The notes: a model not told the origin generated them from the letters alone. A DNA stretch of 39,453 bases from Paraburkholderia tropica (GCF_914484835.1 NZ_CAJZAR010000103.1:1-39453); one strand, 5' to 3'; numbered from the stretch's first letter, positions 13,661 through 22,952 are shown. Made by a program: numbers and translations.

Positions 13661-15685
13661 TTGGCGGGATGGCTGATCGAAGCGTTGCGCGCATGGCGGC
13701 GTCCCGAACGGGCGGCGCGGCCGTGGCACGCCGGGCGCCGCGCGGTGGGCCGTGAATTGGGCCGTGTGTTGAGCCGTACGGCGGGGCTTGTGACCCATCG
13801 CGCCGTGGCTCTCACCGCAAACCGCTCAACGAATGCCGTCGCGCACGCTATCGCGAAAATCTCCCCGAATATTTCCCCGGATCGTGCGCAGCCCAATCTG
13901 GCGCATCGCTTCGTTACCTTCGCCGCCCTCGGCCTCGCCCTGAGCGCGCTCACCGCCACGCCCGCGCACGCCGATCTCGCGAGCCTGCTGCCGTGGATGC
14001 ACGCGCGCACCTATTACGACGTCCAGATCGACGCCTCGCCGCGCGAGTTGCGCAAGCTGCTCGAAGCGCATCTCGACATCGCGCGCTTCGCCACGCGCGC
14101 CGACATCAGCGAAGACCAGTTCGAATTTCTCGTGACGGCCACGCCGCAGCAGGTGCGCGATCTCGCGTCCACCGACGGCTATTTCACGCCGGTCGTGCGC
14201 ACGGATGTGAGCAGCGACGAAAACGGCCGCCGCCGCGTGACGGTGAGCGTCGATCCGGGCCCGCGCACGACGATTTCGGCGGTCACGCTGACGTTTCGCG
14301 GCCCGGTGCTGACCGAGGACAAGGCGCAGGAAAACGCCACGCGCTTCGCGTTCTCGCTGCACACGGGCGACGCCTTCACGCAGTCCGGCTGGGACGACGC
14401 CAAGAACGCCGCGCTGCGCGCCTTGCAGGCGCGGCGCTATCTGGGCGCGAAGATCGCCCGGTCGGAGGCGCGCGTCGATCCGATCAAGCACGACGCGCAA
14501 CTGTCCGTCACCTTCGACAGCGGCCCGACCTTCACGATGGGCGCGCTCGACGTTTCCGGGCCGCGCCGCTACCCCGAAAAGATCGTGACCGACGTCAATC
14601 CGCTTTCGCCGGGCGAGATCTACGACGTGAACCGCGTGACCGAGCTGCAACGCCAGCTCCAGAACGCGCCGTACTACGCGAGCGTGGCCATCGACGTCGA
14701 CGACAACACGCAAAAGCCGCTCAACACGCCGCTGCACGTGAAGGTGAGCGAGTATCCGTACAACAATTTCCGCGGCGGCGTCGGTTATTCGACCGACACG
14801 GGCGCGCACGTGCAGGGGTCGTACTCGTATCTCGATACCTTCGGCAAGGCCTGGCCGTTCCAGGTGCAGGGGCGTCTGGACCAGATCCAGCAATATGGCC
14901 AGGTGCAACTGTCGATGCCGCCGGGCCCGCGCGCGTGGACCAATAGCGCGCTCGCGTCCTACACCACGACGGATGTCTCCGACACGCGGATCTACAGCCT
15001 GCGCGCGGGCGTGCAGCGCACGCGCACCTCGCAGAACATCGACTACTCGTACTCGCTGCTCTACTACCAGGACCGCCTCGACCAGAACGCCGGGCCGCCC
15101 ACCACGAGCCGCGCGCTGGTGCCGCAATGGTCGTGGACGCGCCGCAACGTCGACGATCAGCTGTTCCCGCGCTCGGGCAACCTGATCCGCGTGGAGGCGG
15201 GCTTCGCCGTGAAGGGCGTGCTCTCCGACGCCACGTTCTTCCGCGGCTACATGCGCGGCCAGCAATATCTGCCGATCGGCCAGAGCGACATTGTGCTGTT
15301 CCGCGCGGAACTCGGCGGCGTGTTCACGTCGAGCAGTTCGTCGGACGTGCCCGCGTCGCTGCTGTTCCGCGCGGGCGGCTCGAACTCGGTGCGCGGCTAT
15401 GGCTTTCAGAGCATCGGTAACAACGTCGACGGCTCGATCCTGCCCACCAAATATCTCGTGACCGGCTCGGCCGAATATCAGCACTGGTTCACGCACGACT
15501 GGGGCGGCGCGGCGTTCTTCGACGTCGGCACCGCCACCGACACCTGGGGCGAGAAGGTGTTCTATCCGGGCGCGGGCCTCGGCGCGCGCTGGCGCAGCCC
15601 CGTCGGCCCGGTCAACCTCGACCTCGCCTACGGCTTCCGCGAACGCCGCGTGCGGCCGTATCTGACGCTGGGGATCGCCTTCTGA
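13661..15685 (+). CDS. tamA: Outer-membrane translocation and assembly module protein TamA (Omp85 family)
   Basis: TamA is an outer-membrane Omp85 beta-barrel that works with TamB in inserting some outer-membrane proteins and in lipid transport. After a hydrophobic signal segment (VTFAALGLALSALTATPAHA, ending near residue 106) come POTRA-like repeats with WMHARTYYDVQID and VSVDPGPRTTISAV, then the surface-antigen barrel with the conserved FRAGGSNSVRGYGFQSIG and the terminal aromatic residue (LTLGIAF). I chose TTG at 13661 because GGAGGT lies 5 bases before it and no ATG fits. This gives an Arg-rich N-terminal region of some 80 residues before the signal core, unusually long. The stop overlaps the tamB start (TGATG). 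Confidence 0.93.
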   Translation: MAGWLIEALRAWRRPERAARPWHAGRRAVGRELGRVLSRTAGLVTHRAVALTANRSTNAVAHAIAKISPNISPDRAQPNLAHRFVTFAALGLALSALTATPAHADLASLLPWMHARTYYDVQIDASPRELRKLLEAHLDIARFATRADISEDQFEFLVTATPQQVRDLASTDGYFTPVVRTDVSSDENGRRRVTVSVDPGPRTTISAVTLTFRGPVLTEDKAQENATRFAFSLHTGDAFTQSGWDDAKNAALRALQARRYLGAKIARSEARVDPIKHDAQLSVTFDSGPTFTMGALDVSGPRRYPEKIVTDVNPLSPGEIYDVNRVTELQRQLQNAPYYASVAIDVDDNTQKPLNTPLHVKVSEYPYNNFRGGVGYSTDTGAHVQGSYSYLDTFGKAWPFQVQGRLDQIQQYGQVQLSMPPGPRAWTNSALASYTTTDVSDTRIYSLRAGVQRTRTSQNIDYSYSLLYYQDRLDQNAGPPTTSRALVPQWSWTRRNVDDQLFPRSGNLIRVEAGFAVKGVLSDATFFRGYMRGQQYLPIGQSDIVLFRAELGGVFTSSSSSDVPASLLFRAGGSNSVRGYGFQSIGNNVDGSILPTKYLVTGSAEYQHWFTHDWGGAAFFDVGTATDTWGEKVFYPGAGLGARWRSPVGPVNLDLAYGFRERRVRPYLTLGIAF

Positions 15686-18600
15686 TGACGATGCGCGCGA
15701 TCCTCTCCCTGCTGTCTTCACTCTGCTCGCCGATGGCCGCGCCGCCGGGCGGCGGTGCGCCGTCGTCCGATGCGCCGGGCGAGCACGAACGAAGCGGCGA
15801 TGAAGGCAGCGAAAGCACCGAAGGCGGCGCAGGTCAAACGCCGCCGCCGCGCCGTTCGCGCCGGCTCTGGAAGGCGCTCGCGTGGGCGATCTGCGTGCCG
15901 GTGCTGCTGGTCGGCCTCGTCGCGGGACTGCTCTATGGCGTGCTCACGACCGAGCGCGGCACGGCCTACGCGTGGCGCGCGGCCGTGAAGATTCTCGACG
16001 GCAAGCTCTCGGGCACGCTCGAAGGCGGCACGCTCGCGAGCGGCGTGCGCTTGTCCAACGTCGCCTGGCACGGCGGCGACGGCACCACGGCGAGTATCGA
16101 CCGCGTCGGCGGGCAGTGGGTGCTGGAGATGCCGCACGACAAGCCGTGGCGCTTCGTCATCGACTATCTGCATGTCGGCGACGTCGATCTGCGCATCGTG
16201 CCGTCAAACGAGCCGTCGTCGGGGCCGATGTCGCTGCCCGACACGCTGCGCCTGCCGCTCGCCATCGATATCCGCGACGTGCAGTTGGACAAGCTCACGC
16301 TGCATGAGGGCGCGTCGGCGACCGAATTCTCGCGCTTCCAGTTTCATGGCCGCAGCGACGGACGCCATCACGAAGCCGCCGTCGAGCGCCTCGATACGCC
16401 GTTCGGCGCGGTGAGCGCCAGCGCGAAGCTCGATGGCGACAAACCGTTCGCGCTGTCGGGCAACGCGGGCTATTCGGGCAAGGTCAACGGCGAGGACGTG
16501 CAGGTGAACGCGAGCCTCGGCGGCTCGCTCGAAGCGCTCACGACCGAGATCCAGGCGACCGGCATGAAGCTCACGGGCCATGCGCACGTGGAAGCGACGC
16601 CGTTCGGCGCTGTTCCGCTGCAGCGCGCGACGCTGGCATTCGATCACGTCAATCCGCAGGCTTTCGCGCCGGGCGCGCCGTTCGCCGACCTCGCGCTGCG
16701 TGCGCAGTTGCAGCCGGTGCAGACGGCGCAGGGCGGGGCGGCGGCGAGTCCGCAGGCGGTGGCGTCGGCGTTGTCGGCGGCTTCGGCTTCGGTGGCCTCG
16801 GCGGCTTCGGTGCCGGCGGTTGTCGCGGCAGCTTCGGCTTCCTCGGCTTCGTCGGCTTCGGCCGCTTCGGTGGTCGCCGCGGCTTCATCGCCGGTTGCGG
16901 CCTCGGCGGCGTCCACCGCCACGGCGCACAGCAACGCGGCGGGCTTCACGGTCGCGGGCCGCGTCTCGATCGTCAACGCGAAGCCGGGCGCCATCGATCA
17001 GCAACTGCTGCCGCTGATCGACGCGCATACCGACGTCGTGCTCGACGCCAAGGCGCAGCGCCTCTCGAATCTGAACGTGCGGCTCGTCAAGAGCGCGACG
17101 ATCACGGGCGGCGGCGCGCTGGCGGGCGGCAAAGGCCGCTTCGATCTGAAGGTGGCGGGGCTCGACCTCAATGCCATCCAGGCGAGCGTGCGTCCGACGC
17201 AGCTGGCGGGCCCGATCGGCGTGCGTCTGAACGGCGACACGCAGAGCGTCACGCTCGATCTCGCCGATCCGAAGGCCGCGCTGCGTCTGCAAGGCAAGAT
17301 CACGCAGGACCCGGCGCGGCTCTCGTTCAACGACGTGCGGCTGACCTCGGGCGCGGGTCACATCGATCTGTCGGGCGCGCTCAAGCACGACGCGAATTCC
17401 AGCTACACGCTGAAGGCCGCGCTGACGAATTTCGATCCGCTGTCGCTCGCGCCGCCCACGCCCGTGAAGGCCGCCAAGTCCACGCATGCCGCGCCGAAGG
17501 CGAAACAGGGCGCGCCCGCGCGCGCTCGGACGCAACCGGCCACGTCCGGCGACGCGTTGAATCCGAAGCGCAATCTCGCGCTCAATCCGTCGCTGAATCC
17601 GGCCTTGAATCCCGCGCAGATCGGCAGCGAGCAGGCGCAGGCGCAAAAGCGCGTCGAGAACGCGAAGCAGACCGAACCGTCTGGCGCGGCACCCGCCGCG
17701 AGCAGTGCACAAAGCGGCGCACAGAACAGCGCACAGCACACCGAAGCGAAACCGAAAACCCCGCCGCGCGCCCCCAACCGCCGCATCGAGGCGCGCGTGA
17801 ACGGCACCTTGACGGCCACCGGCATGCTCGCGCCCACGCTCACGACCAAGGCCGAATTCAAGCTCGGGCCGAGCGTCTACGACGACCTGCCGCTCACGGG
17901 CCAGGGGCTGATCCAGCTCGCGGGCACGCGCATCCTGCCGAGCCGCGCGAATCTGTCCGTGGCGGGCAACACGGTCGATCTGCAAGGCAGCTTCGGCGCG
18001 CGCGGCGACCGTCTGCGCTTCAAGGTGGATGCGCCGCAGCTCGACCGGCTCGGCTTCGGCGTCGCGGGCCAGGTCGCGGCGAACGGCGACCTGACCGGCA
18101 CGTTCGCGCATCCCGACGTCGCGCTCGACTACAAGCTCGACAACGTCGCGTTCGGCGACAACCGCGTCGGCCACGCGCAAGGCCATGCCGAAGCGCGCGA
18201 CGGCGCGAACGGCGCGCTCGCGTTCAACGCCGACGCCAGCAACGTCGCCGTGGCGGGCGTCGATATCGCCAGCCTCAGCGCGCGCCTCTCGGGCACGCGC
18301 GCGAAGCACACGCTCACGGCCAACGCGAAGGGCAAGCTGCAAGGCCAGCCGATCGACCTCGCGGTGGCCGCCAACGGCAAGCTCACCGACACGCGCGAGG
18401 GCTCGCGCTGGGACGGCACCGTGACGCAGTTGCAGAACCGCGGCGTGCCCGATGTCACGATGCAGTCGCCGCTCACGGTCAGCGCGGGCGCGGGCAAGAT
18501 CACGCTGGGCGCGACGCGCATCGTCGCCGAGGGCGCCTCGCTCGACCTCAAGGGCTTCGACTTCGATCACGGCAAGATCCGCTCGGCGGGCTCGCTGACC

Positions 18601-20259
18601 AATGTTTCCGTGGCGCGCATGATGGCGCTGCGCCAGCAGTTCACGGGCGTGCCGTCCACGCTCAAGACCGACCTCGTCTTCGACGGCGGCTGGGATTTCT
18701 CGATCGGGCCGACGGCCACGGGCTACGTGCAGCTCAAGCGCCGCAGCGGCGACGTCACGGTGGAAATCGGCCGTGGGCTCGCCTCGCTCGGTCTCGGCGA
18801 CATCAACGCGCGCGCGGCCTTCAGCGGCGGCAACCGGCTGACGCTCACCGCGCACGCGCAGGCGAGCCGCATCGGCGTGATCGACATCGACGCGAACACG
18901 ACGCTCGCTCCGCGCGACGGCGTGCTCACGGTCGCGGACGAAGCGCCGCTCGGCGGCACCATCAAGGCGAACGTGCCGTCGCTCAAGACCACGGGCGGGC
19001 TGCTCGGCCCGAGCTATCTGCTCGACGGCCACCTCGCGCTGCAGCTCGCGCTGGGCGGCACGGTCGCGAAGCCCGACCTGACCGGCTCGCTGATGGGCGA
19101 CGGGCTCTCCGCCACGGTGGTCGATCAGGGCGTGCAGTTGAAGGACGGCGTGATCCATATCGCGCTGTCGCACAATCTCGTCGACTTCCAGCAGGTTGAG
19201 TTTCACGGCGCGAGCGGCACGCTGCGCGCCACGGGCCGCGTGCGTCTCGACAACGAAGACCCCGATCTGACCGCGAACATCGTCGCCGACAAGCTCGAAC
19301 TGTTCGCCGCGCCCGACCGCCGCCTGTCGCTCTCGGGCAGCGCGAGCGTCGCCAACGGTGGGCATCTGGGCGGCATGCAGATCGACGGCAAGTTCACCGT
19401 CGATCACGCGCTGTTCGACCTGCCCGAGTCGGCGGCACCCTCGCTCGGCGACGACGTCGTGCTCGTGCGCCCCGACGGCACCACGCGCGGCGGCACCCCG
19501 CCGATCGACGAAACGGCCTCGACGAAACCCGCGCCGCGTTTCGCGCCGCGCGCGAACATCGACATCAACCTGGGCCGCAATTTCCGCTTCCGCGGCCAGG
19601 GCGCGGATCTCGGCCTCGCGGGCACCATCACGGCGATGAGCGCGCCGGGCGTGCCGCTGCGCGCGGTCGGCAACGTGCGCGTGACCGAGGGCAGCAGCTA
19701 TACGGCGTTCGGCCGCAAGCTCAACATCGAGAACGGCTTCTTCACGTTCAACGGGCCGGTCAGCAATCCGGGCATCAACATTCTGGCGATGCGGCGCAAC
19801 CAGCAGGTGGAGGCGGGCGTGTCCGTCACGGGCACGGTGCAGGCGCCGGTCGCGAAGCTGGTGTCCGAGCCGAACGTGACCGACAACGAAAAGCTCTCGT
19901 GGCTGCTGTTCGGCCACGGCACCGATCAGGGCAACAACGTCGGCCAGCAGAGCGCGATGACCACGGCGCTGGCGCTGCTCGGCAGCGCGCAGGGCAAGCG
20001 CATCGCGCAGAGCATCGGGCTCGACGAGTTCTCGATCGGCCGCTCGGAAGTGGGCCTGACCGACCCGCAGGTCGTGATGCTCTCGAAGGCGATCAACGAG
20101 CGGCTCGTGATCGGCTACGAACAGGGTTTGCAGACGGCGTCGAACGCGATCAAGGCGACCATCAACTTCTCGCGCTACTGGTCGGTGTCGGCGTATGGCG
20201 GCACGTTCAACGGGGCCGATATCAACTACACGCGGCGCTTCGACCGGATTCGCTGGTAG
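15685..20259 (+). CDS. tamB: Inner-membrane-anchored translocation and assembly module protein TamB
   Basis: TamB is a long periplasm-spanning, AsmA-like beta-taco protein that carries lipid or assists TamA. The 1524-residue product exceeds E. coli TamB (about 1260). A Pro/Gly/Ser-rich cytoplasmic head (1-60) precedes one membrane anchor (about 66-84, LAWAICVPVLLVGLVAGLLYG). The body is repetitive beta-structure, and the C-terminal DUF490 region includes GRNFRFRGQGADLGLAGTI, LSWLLFGHG and a terminal NYTRRFDRIRW. Two low-complexity inserts interrupt it: Ala/Ser-rich (about 351-421) and Lys/Ala/Pro/Asn-rich with NPxLNPALNPA repeats (about 590-697). It is translationally coupled to tamA by a one-base overlap and followed by a strong terminator. 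Confidence 0.95.
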   Translation: MTMRAILSLLSSLCSPMAAPPGGGAPSSDAPGEHERSGDEGSESTEGGAGQTPPPRRSRRLWKALAWAICVPVLLVGLVAGLLYGVLTTERGTAYAWRAAVKILDGKLSGTLEGGTLASGVRLSNVAWHGGDGTTASIDRVGGQWVLEMPHDKPWRFVIDYLHVGDVDLRIVPSNEPSSGPMSLPDTLRLPLAIDIRDVQLDKLTLHEGASATEFSRFQFHGRSDGRHHEAAVERLDTPFGAVSASAKLDGDKPFALSGNAGYSGKVNGEDVQVNASLGGSLEALTTEIQATGMKLTGHAHVEATPFGAVPLQRATLAFDHVNPQAFAPGAPFADLALRAQLQPVQTAQGGAAASPQAVASALSAASASVASAASVPAVVAAASASSASSASAASVVAAASSPVAASAASTATAHSNAAGFTVAGRVSIVNAKPGAIDQQLLPLIDAHTDVVLDAKAQRLSNLNVRLVKSATITGGGALAGGKGRFDLKVAGLDLNAIQASVRPTQLAGPIGVRLNGDTQSVTLDLADPKAALRLQGKITQDPARLSFNDVRLTSGAGHIDLSGALKHDANSSYTLKAALTNFDPLSLAPPTPVKAAKSTHAAPKAKQGAPARARTQPATSGDALNPKRNLALNPSLNPALNPAQIGSEQAQAQKRVENAKQTEPSGAAPAASSAQSGAQNSAQHTEAKPKTPPRAPNRRIEARVNGTLTATGMLAPTLTTKAEFKLGPSVYDDLPLTGQGLIQLAGTRILPSRANLSVAGNTVDLQGSFGARGDRLRFKVDAPQLDRLGFGVAGQVAANGDLTGTFAHPDVALDYKLDNVAFGDNRVGHAQGHAEARDGANGALAFNADASNVAVAGVDIASLSARLSGTRAKHTLTANAKGKLQGQPIDLAVAANGKLTDTREGSRWDGTVTQLQNRGVPDVTMQSPLTVSAGAGKITLGATRIVAEGASLDLKGFDFDHGKIRSAGSLTNVSVARMMALRQQFTGVPSTLKTDLVFDGGWDFSIGPTATGYVQLKRRSGDVTVEIGRGLASLGLGDINARAAFSGGNRLTLTAHAQASRIGVIDIDANTTLAPRDGVLTVADEAPLGGTIKANVPSLKTTGGLLGPSYLLDGHLALQLALGGTVAKPDLTGSLMGDGLSATVVDQGVQLKDGVIHIALSHNLVDFQQVEFHGASGTLRATGRVRLDNEDPDLTANIVADKLELFAAPDRRLSLSGSASVANGGHLGGMQIDGKFTVDHALFDLPESAAPSLGDDVVLVRPDGTTRGGTPPIDETASTKPAPRFAPRANIDINLGRNFRFRGQGADLGLAGTITAMSAPGVPLRAVGNVRVTEGSSYTAFGRKLNIENGFFTFNGPVSNPGINILAMRRNQQVEAGVSVTGTVQAPVAKLVSEPNVTDNEKLSWLLFGHGTDQGNNVGQQSAMTTALALLGSAQGKRIAQSIGLDEFSIGRSEVGLTDPQVVMLSKAINERLVIGYEQGLQTASNAIKATINFSRYWSVSAYGGTFNGADINYTRRFDRIRW

Positions 20260-20286
20260 GCGCGCGGCGCGGCAATTTTTCAGGCG

Positions 20287-20318
20287 AAAAAAAAGCACAC
20301 CCGAGGGTGTGCTTTTTT
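20287..20318. terminator. Strong bidirectional terminator, tamB / metG
   Basis: AGCACACC and GGTGTGCT pair around a CGAG tetraloop, flanked by eight As on the left and a six-T run on the right. It lies 27 bases past tamB and 42 bases past metG, so it serves both convergent genes. Confidence 0.93.
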
Positions 20319-20359
20319 GCTTGCGCGAGAAGCGTGCGAAGCGTGAGAAGCCGCGCGAG

Positions 20360-22507
20360 TTAGCGCACGCGCATGCCCGGCTTCGCGCCGCTGTGCGGTT
20401 CGAGGATGTACAGACCCGGCTCGGCCTTCTCGTCCTTCGCCGACGCCGCGAGCACCATGCCTTCCGACATGCCGAACTTCATCTTGCGCGGCGCGAGGTT
20501 CGCGACCATCACCGTGAGCTTGCCCTTGAGGTCTTCCGGCTTGTAGGCCGAACGGATGCCCGAGAACACGTTGCGCGTCTTCTCTTCGCCGACGTCGAGC
20601 GTGAGTTGCAGCAGCTTGTCCGAGCCTTCGACGATGTTGCAGTCGACGATCAGCGCCACACGCAGATCGATCTTCGCGAAGTCGTCGATGGAGATCACGT
20701 CCGGCGTTTCCGGCTCGGCCTTCTTCGCTTCCTTCGCGGCCTTCGACTTCTTGCTCGCATCGGCGGCGGCAGCGGCGGGCGCGGCGTCGGTCGCCTGCAG
20801 CGAGTCGCGGTTCGCGGCCAGCAGCGCCTCGACCTGCTTCGGATCGACGCGCGTCATCAGATGCTTGTACGCGTTGATCGGCTGCTGCGACGACAGTGCG
20901 GTGCCCGCGTCGGCCCACGTGAGCGGCGCGATCGAGAGGAATTCCTCGACGCCCTGCGCGAGCTGCGGCAGCACCGGCTTGAGCGCGAGCGACAGCAGGC
21001 GGAACGCTTCGAGGCTCACGCTGCACGTTTCATGCAGCGCGACCGCGTTGGCCGGGTCCTTCGCCTGTTCCCAGGGCTTGGCCGTGTCGACGTAACCGTT
21101 GACCGCGTCGGCGAGTTCCATCGTCTGACGCAGCGCGCGGTTGTACTCGCGCGCCTCGTAGTTCGCGGCGATCTGCGGAATGGCGGCGCGCAGTTGCTGA
21201 AGCAGCGGATGATGCATCGCGCTGTCCTGCACGCGGCCGTCGAAACGCTTGATCAGGAAGCCCGCCGCGCGGCTCGCGATGTTGATGTACTTGCCGACGA
21301 GGTCGCTGTTCACGCGCGCCTGGAAGTCCTCGAGGTTCAGGTCGAGATCTTCCATCGTGCTGTTGAGCTTCGCGGCGAAGTAGTAGCGCAGCCACTCGGG
21401 GTTCAGGCCCGTCGTGACGTAGCTCTCGGCCGTGATGAAGGTGCCGCGCGACTTCGACATCTTCGCGCCGTCCACCGTCAGGAAGCCGTGCGCGAACACG
21501 TTCGTGGGCGTGCGATGGCCCGAGAACTCCAGCATCGCCGGCCAGAACAGCGTGTGGAAATACAGGATGTCCTTGCCGATGAAGTGGTACTGCTCGGTCT
21601 TCGAGCCGGGCTTCACCCACGCATCGAAGTCGAGCCCGCGCTGCTCGCACAGGTTCTTGAAGCTCGCGTAGTAGCCGACCGGTGCGTCGAGCCACACGTA
21701 GAAGTACTTGCCCGGCGCGCCCGGAATTTCGAAGCCGAAGTAGGGCGCGTCGCGCGAGATGTCCCAGTCGGCGAGCTTCGATTCGCCCGCGTCGCCGAGC
21801 CATTCGCGCATCTTGTTGGTCGCTTCCGGCTGCGCTAGTCCCGCCACCCAGCCGCGCAGGAATTCTTCGCAGCGCGAGTCGGAAAGACGGAAGAAGTAGT
21901 GCGTCGAGGTCTTGCGGATCGGCGTAGCGCCCGACACGACCGAGTAGGGATTCTTCAGATCGGTCGGCGCGTAGGTCGAGCCGCAGACTTCGCAGCTGTC
22001 ACCGTACTGGTCCTTCGCGCCGCACTTCGGGCACTCGCCTTTGATGAAGCGGTCCGGCAGGAACATGTTCTTGACCGGATCGTAGGCCTGCTCGATGTCG
22101 CGCGTTTCGATGAAACCGGCTTCCTTGAGCGCCAGATAGACGGACTCGGACAGCACGCGGTTCTCGTCCGAATCGGTCGAGTAGTAGTTGTCGAACGACA
22201 CGCCGAAGCTGTCGAAATCGCGCTTGTGCTCTTGCCAGACGCGCGCGATCAGCTGCTGCGGCGTGAGGCCTTCCTTCTCGGCGCGCAGCATGACGGGCGT
22301 GCCGTGGGTATCGTCGGCACCGACGTAATAGACCTCGTGGCCGTGCATTCGCAGCGCGCGGACCCAGATGTCCGTCTGGATGTACTCGACCAGGTGGCCG
22401 ATGTGGATCTGGCCGTTGGCGTAAGGCAGAGCAGACGTGACGAGGATCTGGCGGCGGCCCTGAACGGCAGGCGCGCCGGCGGCGAAGTCGGTGGCGGGTG
22501 CTGACAT
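20360..22507 (-). CDS. metG: Methionyl-tRNA synthetase
   Basis: The 715-residue enzyme charges tRNA-Met. The class I HIGH motif is at residues 35-38 in PYANGQIHIGHL, the zinc knuckle has two CxxC pairs (CPKCGAKDQYGDSCEVCG), and KMSKS appears in GAKMSKSRGTF. After the anticodon-binding helical domain there is a Lys/Ala-rich linker and the C-terminal tRNA-binding OB-fold (EKTRNVFSGIRSAY, VANLAPRKMKFGMSEGM), which gives the homodimeric MetG form. I chose the ATG at 22507 (MSAPATDFAAG); the frame is open further upstream but is of non-coding composition. No Shine-Dalgarno is evident. Confidence 0.98.
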   Translation of the reverse strand: MSAPATDFAAGAPAVQGRRQILVTSALPYANGQIHIGHLVEYIQTDIWVRALRMHGHEVYYVGADDTHGTPVMLRAEKEGLTPQQLIARVWQEHKRDFDSFGVSFDNYYSTDSDENRVLSESVYLALKEAGFIETRDIEQAYDPVKNMFLPDRFIKGECPKCGAKDQYGDSCEVCGSTYAPTDLKNPYSVVSGATPIRKTSTHYFFRLSDSRCEEFLRGWVAGLAQPEATNKMREWLGDAGESKLADWDISRDAPYFGFEIPGAPGKYFYVWLDAPVGYYASFKNLCEQRGLDFDAWVKPGSKTEQYHFIGKDILYFHTLFWPAMLEFSGHRTPTNVFAHGFLTVDGAKMSKSRGTFITAESYVTTGLNPEWLRYYFAAKLNSTMEDLDLNLEDFQARVNSDLVGKYINIASRAAGFLIKRFDGRVQDSAMHHPLLQQLRAAIPQIAANYEAREYNRALRQTMELADAVNGYVDTAKPWEQAKDPANAVALHETCSVSLEAFRLLSLALKPVLPQLAQGVEEFLSIAPLTWADAGTALSSQQPINAYKHLMTRVDPKQVEALLAANRDSLQATDAAPAAAAADASKKSKAAKEAKKAEPETPDVISIDDFAKIDLRVALIVDCNIVEGSDKLLQLTLDVGEEKTRNVFSGIRSAYKPEDLKGKLTVMVANLAPRKMKFGMSEGMVLAASAKDEKAEPGLYILEPHSGAKPGMRVR

Positions 22508-22544
22508 AGGTGGATGGAAGTCCGATGTTGCGGGGGAAAGGGCG

Positions 22545-22550
22545 ATTTTA
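22545..22550 (-). promoter_or_regulatory. Probable -10 box of metG
   Basis: The minus strand reads TGCTAAAAT here, an extended -10 element about 37 bases before the metG ATG. A matching -35 is not seen, which is tolerable for an extended -10 promoter. Confidence 0.5.
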
Positions 22551-22640
22551 GCAGGGCGGCCGGTTCGCGCGGTCGGGCGCGGTTCCGGCGCGGCCGAGGC
22601 GCACGCGAGGCGCGAGCAACGGGAGCAACGAACGGCCACG

Positions 22641-22680
22641 GGATGCTGCGGGATGCAACGGGACGCATTGCGATGCGCGC
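22641..22680. repeat. 10-bp degenerate tandem repeat upstream of metG
   Basis: GGATGCTGCG, GGATGCAACG, GGACGCATTG and CGATGCGCGC follow one another without gaps, sharing GGAYGC. It lies between the metG promoter candidate and the orphan terminator. Confidence 0.7.
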
Positions 22681-22707
22681 CGCATCGGCATCACGAAATC
22701 GATGGGC

Positions 22708-22735
22708 AAAAAAAACCGGGGCAGGATGGCCCCGG
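22708..22735 (-). terminator. Orphan intrinsic terminator on the minus strand
   Basis: On the minus strand CCGGGGC pairs with GCCCCGG around a 6-base loop and is followed by eight Ts. This is a textbook intrinsic terminator, yet no recognised minus-strand gene ends here. The nearest upstream gene on that strand, the OmpA-like lipoprotein gene, has its own terminator at 22919-22952. Confidence 0.8.
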
Positions 22736-22918
22736 AGCAACAACGACAAGAGGAGAATGGTGACGCGGCGGCGTCGCCGCACACGTACCGTAAAGACAGA
22801 CAGCGCCTTTGAAAGAGAGTTCGAAAAATTTTTGACTTTCCCGCCAGGCTTTGCGGCGCGATCGCCGGAATCCCCCGGCGGGCGGGGCGCGGCGTGATCG
22901 GCGTTCATCTCCGGAAAT

Positions 22919-22952
22919 AAAAACGGGACGGCGAAATGGCCGTCCCGTTTTT
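22919..22952. terminator. Bidirectional terminator of the OmpA-like lipoprotein gene
   Basis: A 14-bp perfect stem (AAAAACGGGACGGC with GCCGTCCCGTTTTT) around a 6-base loop carries A and T tracts at its base, 48 bases past the lipoprotein stop. Confidence 0.92.

Noticed and set aside
13826..15721. 631-codon open frame antisense to tamA
   Set aside because: Arg/His-rich shadow of tamA with no family resemblance.
16885..20298. 1137-codon open frame antisense to tamB
   Set aside because: Arg/Ala/Glu/His-rich translation typical of the complementary frame of a GC-rich gene; tamB on the plus strand has recognisable domains.
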